IMG/VR virus record: IMGVR_UViG_3300047994_000202
Span: 1-59,658 of that record
Direction: 5' to 3' (one strand)
DNA length: 59,658 nt
Origin: a virus
The position numbers were made by a program, and so were the translations under genes. Each line of letters starts with the position of its first letter. The first letter of the stretch is position 1. The notes under the pieces were generated by a model. The model was not told the DNA's origin. It did no database searches and saw nothing but the letters and a program-made list of their open reading frames with translations. This document shows, piece after piece, positions 23,519-30,948 of this stretch.

Positions 23519-23838
23519 GCCCCGGTGGTGAAATGGTAGACACAAGGGAGGACCAGAAAGCCCGTCCCCTTCAATTAGAAATAATTGAATAAACTGTGGG
23601 TTAATTCGGGAGAGCCTGTAAAATGGCGATCGCGAGCCAAGCAGATAATACATTATCTGAAGGTGTAGAGACTACTGGAGAGGTTTAGCCCTCTTAATAA
23701 CCAGCTTAGAACGCCCACTACCTGAACAGGTTATGCTGAAGGTAAAGAGATAGTCCATGCTAATAGGAAACTTTTAGACAACATGCTTAAAATCCCTCGC
23801 CGAAAGGCATGCCGGTTCGAGTCCGGCCCGGGGCACCA
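23519..23838 (+). tRNA. tRNA-Leu(UAA) interrupted by a group I intron
   Basis: 5' exon: acceptor GCCCCGG, D-arm GTG/CAC and AGGGA. 3' exon: CTTAAAA loop and TCCCT, variable arm GCC-GAAA-GGC, T-arm GCCGG-TTCGAGT-CCGGC, acceptor CCGGGGC, encoded ACCA. Joining 23549 to 23786 gives a canonical tRNA-Leu with anticodon UAA (loop C-T-T-A-A-A-A). The break falls at the start of the anticodon loop. Confidence 0.9.
23550..23785 (+). ncRNA. Group I self-splicing intron (236 nt)
   Basis: Conserved P/Q/R/S-like elements are present: AATTCGGGAG region, then R-like GTAGAGACTACT and S-like AAAGAGATAGTCC, whose GACTA/TAGTC pair forms P7. The last base is G, as required. GGAC/GTCC plus exon AAGGG pairing with CCTT can form P1 around the 5' splice site, although the expected U-G pair at the cut is not evident. 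No open frame inside. Confidence 0.85.
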
Positions 23839-23953
23839 CAGATATCAGTTACGAAGTACCTAATCCTGTATACTGCGGTTCCTACAGGAGGCTATAAAAT
23901 AATCGTTTCACAACAGTTTGGTTAGGCTGTTGGCTGTTTTTTAAGAAAGTAAA

Positions 23954-24016
23954 TATGAAGACACAAACAGTTTATGGATTGATTGCCGAAACACATCTCG
24001 AAGTTAAAGTTTCTTA
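23954..24016 (+). CDS. Possible 20-aa peptide
   Basis: ATG frame after a T-rich hairpin; no other support. It may be a leader to the L7/L12-like gene. Confidence 0.25.
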
Positions 24017-24061
24017 AGCTTCATACGAAATAACGATATACAATAAATCGAGAGGTAACAA

Positions 24062-24424
24062 ATGGCTCAAGAAAAAATCACCATCATCTGCCCGGCGAAT
24101 TATCACAACAAGGTTGCGGTCATCAAGGCTATTCGTACCCTGACTGGAATTGGATTGAAGGAAGCCAAGGATGCTTCCGAAAGGGTGGGAGAGGCTCAGA
24201 CCTTCGATTTGCAAGACATGTCATCCTATGGCAATGCGAGCCAGATCATCGAGGAACAGATACGAATACTTCGCAACGAAGGCGTAAATGTCGGTGAACC
24301 TGTTCATAGGCTGCTGGAAGAGCTTCGTAAGCTGGGCGCTGCTGCGCTTCAGCAAGGTGAAGACGAACTTGCTAATGAAATCCTTCAACTTGTTCTTGCA
24401 GAGAAGTTGCGCAGAAAGCCATAA
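24062..24424 (+). CDS. Ribosomal protein L7/L12 C-terminal-domain-like protein
   Basis: 120 aa. K-V-A-V-I-K-A-I-R-T-L-T-G-I-G-L-K-E-A-K-D (about residues 17-37) is the signature helix-turn of the L7/L12 CTD that binds translation GTPases, followed by the expected I-x-x-L-R-x-x-G-V-N-V strand. The usual L7/L12 N-terminal dimer domain is absent; instead there is a helical tail rich in Leu/Glu. It may compete for or recruit EF-G/EF-Tu-type factors (inference). Confidence 0.85.
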   Translation: MAQEKITIICPANYHNKVAVIKAIRTLTGIGLKEAKDASERVGEAQTFDLQDMSSYGNASQIIEEQIRILRNEGVNVGEPVHRLLEELRKLGAAALQQGEDELANEILQLVLAEKLRRKP

Positions 24425-24428
24425 TATA

Positions 24429-24548
24429 ATGAACAATCATTACACAAGGCGGATGGTTCTGCCTGTAGACGAAGTAGTATGGCGAGCAGGGGATTTGCAT
24501 TGCAGTCGGCTTTGTCGTACAATACATAGTCTACCGAGGTACGTTTGA
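24429..24548 (+). CDS. Hypothetical small protein
   Basis: 39 aa, four bases after the previous stop. Arg/His-rich. Coding uncertain: the same DNA contains partial inverted repeats. Confidence 0.3.
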   Translation: MNNHYTRRMVLPVDEVVWRAGDLHCSRLCRTIHSLPRYV

Positions 24549-24599
24549 TAAAAGAACCGGTACAGGATCGTGAAGCTACCTTTACAGTTGGGGCGAATA

Positions 24600-24818
24600 A
24601 TGTCGATGACTAAATTTACCTACAAGGTAGAAATTAAAGAAGACGGCGGCCACATCACAGTTACTCGTCTTGCAGATAGCGCAGAAAAACATTTCTTTGT
24701 TGCTGTACACAAAGAACCTTCTAGACTTGAAAATTTTATGAATTCAATCACCGATGAATTAGCAGATGGCTACTGGCCTAAGGAACGCAAAGTAAAGGAA
24801 AAGAAAAATGGCTCGTGA
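24600..24818 (+). CDS. Hypothetical protein
   Basis: 72 aa from ATG 24600 (24606 also possible). Beta-rich start (F-T-Y-K-V-E-I-K-E) and basic tail. Overlaps the next gene by 11 bases. Confidence 0.65.
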   Translation: MSMTKFTYKVEIKEDGGHITVTRLADSAEKHFFVAVHKEPSRLENFMNSITDELADGYWPKERKVKEKKNGS

Positions 24819-25200
24819 GACAAAAGAAGAAAAATTGGCAAGAGAAGCTCGCGAACAAGCCACTGCCGAAGCTGCGCTGGAAGCCTATCTACAGACTGTT
24901 CCGAAGCGTCTGATGGATGCGCAGGCACTGGCACAAAGTCTCGGTATATCTGTTCATGTAGGGCTCACGGAGAACGGTCCCCTGGTAAGTTTCCATGACT
25001 ATAATCATGCTATCGATGATAGACTTACCTATCAATGCGATCAATGGGAGCTCGAGAGCCTCGAACGTAGCCTTCTTGCAATAAAAGAAGAACAGGAAGC
25101 AAAAGCTTCTAGGTTGGAAATTGCACGGGACGTTTGGGCAAATAAGCTGACCGAAATTGAAAAATTTGCTCTCAAAGAAAACATTTTGCAAATATGGTAA
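24808..25200 (+). CDS. Conserved phage protein, helical
   Basis: 130 aa, rich in Glu/Ala/Lys with probable coiled-coil ends. No recognised domain. Confidence 0.65.
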   Translation: MARETKEEKLAREAREQATAEAALEAYLQTVPKRLMDAQALAQSLGISVHVGLTENGPLVSFHDYNHAIDDRLTYQCDQWELESLERSLLAIKEEQEAKASRLEIARDVWANKLTEIEKFALKENILQIW

Positions 25201-25202
25201 TT

Positions 25203-25400
25203 ATGTCTACTATTCTTATTCTTTATTTGTTTTCCGTTTTGTTTTCATATTTAGTTTTATACAGTGACTATCTTATTTTACTAGAAAAAGGGTATAAATT
25301 TAGACTGCACGAAAAAATTGTAGGATTATTTATTGTTCCTATATTTCCTCTTCTCAACGTAGTTCTCTGCGCCCTTATCCTGGCAGAAAAAATATTATGA
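25203..25400 (+). CDS. Two-span membrane protein, paralogue of next gene
   Basis: 65 aa; hydrophobic segments at about 3-20 and 40-60. Shares Y-x-x-x-L/K-K-G-L/Y-x-x-x-x-E-x-x-V ... P-x-F-P-x-x-N with the following protein. ATGA overlap. Confidence 0.65.
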   Translation: MSTILILYLFSVLFSYLVLYSDYLILLEKGYKFRLHEKIVGLFIVPIFPLLNVVLCALILAEKIL

Positions 25401-25594
25401 TTTTTATTATTGTTTATATCCTGTCGGCTTTGGTTGTCGGTTCAGTCCACTATGCTCAATATCAGGATAGAAAGAAAGCAGGTCTATCGATTAAAATGGA
25501 AGACCGAGTAATGAGGCTTTATATTCTTCCTCTTTTTCCTGTCGTAAATACTGTTTTAGTTATTTTTATACTTCTTGATTACTTGATGGGATAA
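25397..25594 (+). CDS. Two-span membrane protein, paralogue of previous gene
   Basis: 65 aa with the same layout and the conserved I-L-P-L-F-P-V-V-N motif. A tandem duplication of an inner-membrane microprotein. Confidence 0.65.
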   Translation: MIFIIVYILSALVVGSVHYAQYQDRKKAGLSIKMEDRVMRLYILPLFPVVNTVLVIFILLDYLMG

Positions 25595-25598
25595 TCAC

Positions 25599-25627
25599 TT
25601 GACATTTTTCTCATGTTAAGACATAAT
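25599..25627 (+). promoter_or_regulatory. Sigma70-type promoter for tRNA-like RNAs
   Basis: TTGACA, 17-base spacer, CATAAT, consensus-like; transcription would start near 25634, just before the tRNA-like sequences. Confidence 0.8.
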
Positions 25628-25636
25628 AGCTACATG

Positions 25637-25730
25637 CGTTGGTAAGGGGCCTGTACATCTTCTTACTAAAAGGCTGCGCCGACCTACTTATTAAAGATAC
25701 GGTAGGGGTTCGAGTCCCCGAGGAACTTTT
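25637..25730 (+). ncRNA. tRNA-like or structured RNA with T-arm motif
   Basis: Contains GGGG-TTCGAGT-CCCC, a perfect T-arm-like hairpin (about 25701-25715), preceded by stems GTTGG/CCGAC enclosing GGCCT/AGGCT, and CCTAC/GTAGG. No complementary acceptor strands, so not a normal tRNA. Confidence 0.45.
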
Positions 25731-25738
25731 CAAATACG

Positions 25739-25834
25739 CTCTTGAAATGGGGATGCTACGGATATAGTTGCTATAAGACCCTGCAAGCATGTCTGATTAG
25801 CTATTCGTTGTTTGGTTCGAGACCGAAGCAAGAG
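25739..25834 (+). ncRNA. Second tRNA-like RNA
   Basis: Ends CTCTTGA/GCAAGAG can pair as an acceptor (last pair mismatched) and TTTGG-TTCGAGA-CCGAA is a good T-arm. The interior (GGG..CCC, TATAG-TTG-CTATA) does not give a standard D or anticodon arm and no CCA is encoded. 96 nt, class II-like length. Confidence 0.45.
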
Positions 25835-25860
25835 TTTTACATTCTACATAAGGAAACAAA

Positions 25861-26250
25861 ATGAAACAAGTTACTCCAAAACAAATTTACAAGCGGTGGC
25901 TGGCCGCACTTCGCTCTGGAAAATATAAGCAGAGTAGAGGGCGTCTTCGCGAATGCAGATACAGCTATTTAAACGGCGATTTTGACACCGCAGTGGTGTC
26001 AGAGGTCTACGGCTATTGTTGCTTGGGAGTTCTGCAGGATTTGGCAGTGAAGGATGGCGGACCAGGTTGGAACACCAAACACGGTGTAACCGATGATGAT
26101 GGTGCCCCAAGCAACAAGATCCTTAACTTCATGGGTCTTGACAGTGAGATGGTTAATCATTTGGTCGAACTGAATGACGATGAAGTCAAATCCTTTGCTG
26201 AGATTGCTGATGTAATCGAATTCGAAATCATGCCAGCTACCGGTAACTAA
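25861..26250 (+). CDS. Conserved phage protein
   Basis: 129 aa. R-W-L-A-A-L-R-S-G-K-Y-x-Q-x-x-G ... Y-C-C-L-G-V-L is a pattern I know from many tailed-phage proteins with no assigned role. AAGGAAAC ribosome-binding site. Confidence 0.75.
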   Translation: MKQVTPKQIYKRWLAALRSGKYKQSRGRLRECRYSYLNGDFDTAVVSEVYGYCCLGVLQDLAVKDGGPGWNTKHGVTDDDGAPSNKILNFMGLDSEMVNHLVELNDDEVKSFAEIADVIEFEIMPATGN

Positions 26251-26251
26251 A

Positions 26252-26350
26252 ATGAAGAGATTTATGAATATTTTTGCAGCAATTATCGATTATTTCGATC
26301 TGCAATCAGAGAATCGACCTGTGAAGTTCGGTGATAGATTTCGTCGATAA
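26252..26350 (+). CDS. Hypothetical microprotein
   Basis: 32 aa, starting two bases after the previous stop. Amphipathic first half, basic end. Tentative. Confidence 0.4.
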   Translation: MKRFMNIFAAIIDYFDLQSENRPVKFGDRFRR

Positions 26351-27047
26351 ACACTGCTAATGCTGGCAGTGGCGGTGCCGCAGTGGGTTCATGTTTTATT
26401 CCCGACTGTATATCATGTGGGATATGGCACTTAATCCTATGTAGATCCGATTCTACTGTTATAATCGGAAATTGCACAACTGATGAGTTCACGTGAGAAC
26501 GAAATGGTCGGATTGTAGAGAACGTAAGAGTTTTCCAATCCGCAAGGATAATTGACTCCAGTGGGGACTGCACTGTTGAGACTCATCCTTGTGAACCATA
26601 TTGTGCTGAAGTACCCTGGGCTCTAAAAAGCATCGGCAGGGAAGATAGGCCAAGCCCTCTGAACGATGGGTGCCGGAACGCTGGCCACCGATAGATTCGT
26701 TTATGGATATGGATGATAAATATATACCTTGTAATAAACGGAAAGAAACGGAAATAACCTAACCCGATTTATCGGCTTGAGGAGATATATCCAAGATACT
26801 AACCCTGATCACAAAGGGGCCTGACGCCCCGGCCACTCCTTGTTGCTCGGCATTGCGAGGTCAAGAGATGCAATATTGTTAATGTAAATTGGAAACTTAG
26901 TCTCTGAGAACACTGGAGGAAAGGTAACTGGAACTCCCAGAAACCAAGTACATAGAAGGTGCAGAGGCGGAAGATCGATGCTGTAGCCGGTGTCGACAAA
27001 GTGAAAACGATGGGCCCTGCTTAATCCGGAACTGTCCCGGTTGCAGG
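26351..27047 (+). ncRNA. Long structured non-coding region with embedded hammerhead
   Basis: About 700 bases without a convincing gene on either strand. Visible elements in order: GC-rich inverted repeats near 26364-26390, CCGATT/AATCGG (about 26447/26463), a hammerhead ribozyme (26474-26606), CATCG/CGATG enclosing AGGG/CCCT (about 26630-26673), GGGGC/GCCCC (about 26817-26831), and a final stem GCCCTGC/GCAGGGC followed by TTTCTT (about 27014-27050) that looks like a terminator. Probably one long RNA, or several, processed by the ribozyme. Confidence 0.55.
26474..26606 (+). ncRNA. Hammerhead ribozyme (type I) with branched stem III
   Basis: Core CTGATGA (26480-26486), stem II GTTC-ACGTGA-GAAC (26487-26500) and GAAA (26501-26504) match the hammerhead consensus exactly. 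Stem I pairs GCACAA (26474-26479) with TTGTGC (26601-26606). Stem III pairs TGGT (26505-26508) with ACCA (26595-26598); U at 26599 pairs with the A of GAAA, and A at 26600 is the cleavage-site base, so cutting is expected after 26600. Stem III is capped by two adjoining hairpins, CGGATTG/CAATCCG (26509-26542) and CAAGGAT/ATCCTTG (26543-26591). Confidence 0.88.
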
Positions 27048-27069
27048 GCTTTCTTCTGACTAATGTTAG

Positions 27070-27097
27070 TTGACTTATACAAAAACTATGTTATAAT
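27070..27097 (+). promoter_or_regulatory. Sigma70-type promoter
   Basis: TTGACT, 16-base spacer, TATAAT, 20 bases before the start at 27118. Confidence 0.75.
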
Positions 27098-27117
27098 GTA
27101 AATAACAAAGGGAACGT

Positions 27118-27489
27118 ATGAAGGTTGATATTACTGCGACGTGTGACGGTATGGGATATTGGTCCCGAAGACCTTTTCGACGTGTTCATATTTCCAAAAT
27201 TGATGTTACCTACATCGATGATAAAAAAGAGTTTGGAGAGCTTATAGCAACATTCGACAAAGGTTGGAATGTTAAAAAAGACGGACTGATCTATACCGAT
27301 GCTCTTTGGATTAAAGATTTTCGTAATGGTCTTGTTGCTTTTGGTTTCAGCCGTGAAGCTGCAGACAATGTGGAATATTCCGAACAAGGAATGCAATCCG
27401 AAACTTATATCTCTATGGATGTAGGTAAAAAGTTTCTCGATGAATGGGAAACCATTCGTAAATCAACACGTAAAGGAACCAAGAAATGA
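27118..27489 (+). CDS. Conserved phage protein
   Basis: 123 aa, beta-rich, basic tail. No domain recognised. ATGA-type overlap with the lipoprotein gene that follows. Confidence 0.65.
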   Translation: MKVDITATCDGMGYWSRRPFRRVHISKIDVTYIDDKKEFGELIATFDKGWNVKKDGLIYTDALWIKDFRNGLVAFGFSREAADNVEYSEQGMQSETYISMDVGKKFLDEWETIRKSTRKGTKK

Positions 27490-27779
27490 AACGAGCTCTA
27501 TTTGCTACTCTGCTGGCTAGCACCCTTCTACTTTCTGCATGCGGTGCCGAAGACAAGACCATTAATGGTGTCACTTTCGGCACATACGGTCTAATGAACG
27601 AAAATGAAATGCACAACCCGAAAATCCAGTACGAAATATCCGGCTGGTCAATTTTCTGGTCAGTGGTTTTTTGCGAGACAGTTGTTGTCCCAATCTATTT
27701 TATTTGCTGGGATCTGTATCAGCCGGTCGGTATCAAAGATCCGAATTGGGTCCCCGGTCAAGTTTCACCGGTTAAGTAA
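27486..27779 (+). CDS. Lipoprotein
   Basis: 97 aa. Signal peptide with lipobox L-S-A-C (Cys about residue 20) and a second hydrophobic stretch (about 54-75). Likely anchored in the membrane of the host; a candidate for superinfection exclusion or other envelope change (inference). Confidence 0.75.
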   Translation: MKRALFATLLASTLLLSACGAEDKTINGVTFGTYGLMNENEMHNPKIQYEISGWSIFWSVVFCETVVVPIYFICWDLYQPVGIKDPNWVPGQVSPVK

Positions 27780-27977
27780 ATGAAGAAGGGTAACGACTTT
27801 AAGCTCGAGGACAATGGCTCGAATGTCGACCTTACCTTCGACTGGAAAGAAAATCCGGGAGATGTAATGGAAAAGGTTGATAAGTTTCTACAATCACTCG
27901 GGTACGAAGTTGTGTCTCACGAAACACAAAGTGACTTCTATGCCTATTCCATCAAGCGTATTTGTAATCCTCGTTGA
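27780..27977 (+). CDS. Hypothetical protein
   Basis: 65 aa, begins immediately at the previous stop. Strand-helix-strand pattern; no family recognised. Confidence 0.6.
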   Translation: MKKGNDFKLEDNGSNVDLTFDWKENPGDVMEKVDKFLQSLGYEVVSHETQSDFYAYSIKRICNPR

Positions 27978-28022
27978 AGCACACATTATGGAACAACACA
28001 ATAAATCTCTATCAGAAACCAG

Positions 28023-28051
28023 TTGACCCGCGGTACCTACTGTTGCATAAT
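28023..28051 (+). promoter_or_regulatory. Sigma70-type promoter
   Basis: TTGACC, 17-base spacer, CATAAT with the leader ATCAACAAGGAAT, a variant of the repeated promoter-leader module seen after 39 kb. Confidence 0.8.
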
Positions 28052-28074
28052 ACATAGATCAACAAGGAATCAAT

Positions 28075-28326
28075 ATGGCATCCTTAAAGCAAGCTATCGC
28101 CGACAAATGTAAAGACTGCATTTACGATCCACTTGCAGGCGGTACATGGAGAAGTCAGGTCGAAGCCTGTCGTAGCACCAAATGTCCGTTGTGGACTGTT
28201 CGACCAATTACAGTTGAAACTTTAAATTCAAATCGCAAAAAGGCTAACACCGACAGCGGAATTGATATTGACGCACTGGTGGCAAGCCTACCCGACGATG
28301 ACGAAGAAACGGAGATGGCAGCATGA
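28075..28326 (+). CDS. Conserved Cys-rich phage protein
   Basis: 83 aa. K-C-K-D-C-I-Y-D-P-x-x-G-G-T-W-R-x-Q-V-E-x-C ... C-P-L-W-x-x-R-P: a zinc-binding family common in prophages of proteobacteria, function unknown. ATGA overlap with the next gene. Confidence 0.8.
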   Translation: MASLKQAIADKCKDCIYDPLAGGTWRSQVEACRSTKCPLWTVRPITVETLNSNRKKANTDSGIDIDALVASLPDDDEETEMAA

Positions 28327-28610
28327 GAGCTACCAAGAAAGCATTGGGTGAGATGGTTACTGATCTCAACGAAGCCATGGGTAGGCCGCCTGGTGCAATG
28401 GATATCGGCCATCTCTCACTCGACTACAATCGACATATGGGATATCAGCTTCAGGAAGAGCTGAATGGTCTCGGCGCGGTGTTCAATCATACCGGTCGTA
28501 TGAAAATAGCCGAAATGAAGTATTTTCTGATCGGCATGATCAAAGGTGTCAAAATCTCGAAGTCAGTATTACGTCTACCTACTAAACCCGGAGACGTAAC
28601 TTTCCTCTGA
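28323..28610 (+). CDS. Hypothetical protein
   Basis: 95 aa, helical. Translationally coupled to the previous gene. No recognised domain. Confidence 0.65.
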   Translation: MRATKKALGEMVTDLNEAMGRPPGAMDIGHLSLDYNRHMGYQLQEELNGLGAVFNHTGRMKIAEMKYFLIGMIKGVKISKSVLRLPTKPGDVTFL

Positions 28611-28800
28611 AACAGACCCCGCCGCCCGATGCTCTTTTTTCCTATACACTTCATTGTAGGTTCGGCGTCGAAGTCGGTGTCTGGCAATCAAAGATAAACT
28701 GTTTAGGGGACTACTAAAAATAAAACTCGATAATCTTTGTGGTAAGAGTAGTCTCCACGGTAAATATTTAACGTGGCTTTTTAGCCATCATAACTATCAT
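28611..28800 (+). ncRNA. Structured intergenic RNA candidate
   Basis: A 10-bp stem GGGGACTACT/AGTAGTCTCC (about 28706/28753) with a ~30-base loop, an outer CAGAC/GTCTG pair, and a terminator-like TGGCTTTTTAGCCA hairpin (about 28773-28786). Confidence 0.4.
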
Positions 28801-28875
28801 TGGATTCGTGTAATGCGAGTCATTTTTGTTGGGAATATGGTATTCCCAAGATCCAATACCTCAAAAAGGCAAAAT

Positions 28876-29124
28876 ATGTCTCTACTCGGAAAGAAAGTAA
28901 AGTTAACGGGTATCAGCCAGAAGGGAAAAAATCGCGTTAGAGAGTCTGGAGAAACTTGGATCGTGTTTGCGGAAACCGATACCATTCTTTTTAGCCCAGG
29001 CGTAAAAGGTCCCTGGCTTTTTCTCTCTCCCGAAGGATGTGACCAAAATCACAAGGCCGGTCGATGGGTAAAAGCTACTGCCGACCAAGACTTTATTGTA
29101 AGCGATCTTAGTAAACAGGTTTAG
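28876..29124 (+). CDS. Conserved phage protein
   Basis: 82 aa from ATG 28876. S-L-L-G-K-K-V-K-L-T-G-I-S-Q-K-G-K-N-R-V-R-E opening and P-W-L-F-L-S-P form a pattern I recognise from large-phage hypothetical proteins; small beta-barrel (SH3-like) fold is plausible. Confidence 0.7.
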   Translation: MSLLGKKVKLTGISQKGKNRVRESGETWIVFAETDTILFSPGVKGPWLFLSPEGCDQNHKAGRWVKATADQDFIVSDLSKQV

Positions 29125-29131
29125 CCAGAGG

Positions 29132-29160
29132 TTGACAGACCCCAATGCTTAGTGCAAAAT
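29132..29160 (+). promoter_or_regulatory. Sigma70-type promoter
   Basis: TTGACA, 17-base spacer, CAAAAT ahead of the gene at 29229. Confidence 0.65.
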
Positions 29161-29228
29161 AGAGTTGTGATGTTAGGGATAGGCCCAAAGCATCAGTCTA
29201 CTGGTTACTCATACACACAGGAAACACC

Positions 29229-29717
29229 ATGAACCAAGTTACCCAAACCCCTGACACGCAAGTTGTCGAAACCACTGTTACTACCACCGCTGTTGCTGCG
29301 CCGGCCGCCCCCAAGGCTCCGTCGAAGAAGAGCCAAGCCGACGTCATCTTCGCCAACGCGATGACCCAACGTGCTGCTGGTGCCTTTTCGTCGAACAAGG
29401 CGTTCCGCGCTGCTGTTCTGACTGCCATCCAAACGCAGCTGAACGTGAGCGTTGCGTCCGCTGCGACGATGTACAACTCAGCCAAGAAGGCTGCTGAAGC
29501 TGCTGACGCCAATGTCGGCCTGGGCCGTGATCCGAAGAAGGAAAAGCCCGCCAAGGTCGAAGGCGCGCGTCGAGGCCGGCCGGTTGGTTCCAAGAACAGG
29601 CCGAAGGAAGTTGCTCCGGTTGCGACCGAGACTCCCGCTGCTGTTGAAGGCGCCAATGTTGTGGTGATCGACACCCCGGCTGTCGAGATGCCGGTCGACG
29701 AACCCGCTTTGATGTAA
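29229..29717 (+). CDS. Family C protein with AT-hook-like segment
   Basis: 162 aa. Disordered Ala/Thr/Pro head; a helical core F-R-A-A-V-L ... V-S-V-A-S-A-A-T-M-Y-N-x-A-K-K (about 57-90) shared with the proteins at 38635 and 40867; then R-R-G-R-P-V-G-S-K, an AT-hook-like basic patch. Much GC-richer than its neighbours. Likely a small DNA-binding protein (inference). Confidence 0.7.
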   Translation: MNQVTQTPDTQVVETTVTTTAVAAPAAPKAPSKKSQADVIFANAMTQRAAGAFSSNKAFRAAVLTAIQTQLNVSVASAATMYNSAKKAAEAADANVGLGRDPKKEKPAKVEGARRGRPVGSKNRPKEVAPVATETPAAVEGANVVVIDTPAVEMPVDEPALM

Positions 29718-29798
29718 TCAAACAGGTGGCTGTTAAGTAGGGGATATTCTTGGATTATTCCCTATTATTCACTATTATTTTCAACTTTGAATATCAAA

Positions 29799-30149
29799 AT
29801 GCTCAAACTTACCTCTTTTTTTGCTTTCGCTGTTATTGCCCTTTCCGGTTGCTCCATTGCAAATCCTGGTTCGGGTGAAAAAGTCGGCCAAATTACTCGC
29901 GTTGTTGACGAAGGTTTGGCCTGTACTACGCACACCGTTGTTATCACGGGCAAGTTTGGTGGCAGTGAATTGAAGCTGACTGCGCCGAATCATCTCCTGG
30001 CTGATGTACGAAAGTACCAAGATAGCCAGGAGATGGTGAAGGTTCAGTTCCATACCAGCTTTATCGCATCAGCTTGTTCCAATGACACAGACAATGTGTT
30101 TATGGATTCAATTGCGCCGCATAAGGAAGGCTCTCCTGCGGGACAGTGA
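29799..30149 (+). CDS. Lipoprotein
   Basis: 116 aa from ATG 29799 (29787 possible). Lipobox L-S-G-C near residue 18. Two further Cys (about 45, 93) could form a disulphide. Ends before a strong terminator. Probably a periplasmic lipoprotein made in infected cells. Confidence 0.75.
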   Translation: MLKLTSFFAFAVIALSGCSIANPGSGEKVGQITRVVDEGLACTTHTVVITGKFGGSELKLTAPNHLLADVRKYQDSQEMVKVQFHTSFIASACSNDTDNVFMDSIAPHKEGSPAGQ

Positions 30150-30158
30150 TTTTACTTA

Positions 30159-30191
30159 AATAGAAAAGACCCCGTCGGGGTCTTTTCTATT
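30159..30191. terminator. Strong terminator
   Basis: AATAGAAAAGACCCC/GGGGTCTTTTCTATT, 15-bp perfect stem with a 3-base loop and T-run. Confidence 0.95.
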
Positions 30192-30286
30192 GAGCTTTTT
30201 ATTCGCGTGGTTTTGAATTTGAAATCGGCACTGGTTGTCTCGACTCACGTTGATTATACTGCTACAATACAATATAGGAGAATAGT

Positions 30287-30724
30287 ATGAAGCACAATCT
30301 CAACAAAATGCTCGTTTTGGTTGCTACGGAATTCGATGGCATCTACGATAAAGGTGGAATTCCCTATCTACTCCACTGTCTGAAAGTTCTTCATTATACA
30401 AAGAGCGAAGATGACGAAGTGCAGCAAATTGCTGCCGGCCACGATCTTATCGAAGATAGAAAAAATATTACCTACAAGTTGCTTCGTGAGATGGGTTTCT
30501 CCGAACGTGTTATTGAAGGCATCCGCTGCTTGACTAAAGTACCCGGCGAGACGGAAGAAGAATATTTGGCCAAGGTAATGTCTAATAAGGATGCTATTCT
30601 TGTTAAATTGGCTGACTTGCGTCACAACAGCGATATTCGTCGACTGAAGGGTGTTACTGAGAAAGATATCAAGCGAATCGAGAAATACCATCGCATGTAT
30701 ATGGCGCTAAAGAATTTGTTGTGA
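30287..30724 (+). CDS. MESH1-like HD-domain (p)ppGpp hydrolase
   Basis: 145 aa. G-I-P-Y-L-L-H30, H52-D53 in G-H-D-L-I-E-D, and D110 in K-L-A-D-L-R-H-N-S-D are the metal ligands of the RelA/SpoT HD hydrolase domain; length equals a stand-alone small alarmone hydrolase. No synthetase or regulatory domain follows. It should remove pyrophosphate from (p)ppGpp and so relieve the stringent response during infection. Confidence 0.88.
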   Translation: MKHNLNKMLVLVATEFDGIYDKGGIPYLLHCLKVLHYTKSEDDEVQQIAAGHDLIEDRKNITYKLLREMGFSERVIEGIRCLTKVPGETEEEYLAKVMSNKDAILVKLADLRHNSDIRRLKGVTEKDIKRIEKYHRMYMALKNLL

Positions 30725-30948
30725 GTAAAGGATATAAAATCAATGTAGCGTATAAGCATAAGCAGGGCTCGCAAGAGCTTTACCTTAACGCTACAAACGA
30801 CGGTTTATGCCGAATGCTCCGTCTACTAAGCGAGTCTGCAGATGTAGACTCGTTTGAGGTCTTTTCCTGTGTCTCAGTACCGTCCCTTACGGTTATGACT
30901 AAATTAACTTCTACCGATATATCAATAGAACTGGTAAAATTAAAATGA
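30721..30948 (+). CDS. Hypothetical protein
   Basis: 75 aa from GTG 30721 (GTGA overlap with the hydrolase). Beta-rich ends; I-S-I-E-L-V-K-L at the C-terminus faintly resembles family A. Confidence 0.55.
   Translation: MSKGYKINVAYKHKQGSQELYLNATNDGLCRMLRLLSESADVDSFEVFSCVSVPSLTVMTKLTSTDISIELVKLK

Noticed and set aside
24429-24600. Possible extra tRNA after the L7/L12-like gene
   Set aside because: Some inverted repeats, but no acceptor/T-arm combination could be found.
25637-25834. tmRNA
   Set aside because: There are two T-arm-like hairpins, but no tmRNA ends or tag reading frame could be identified.
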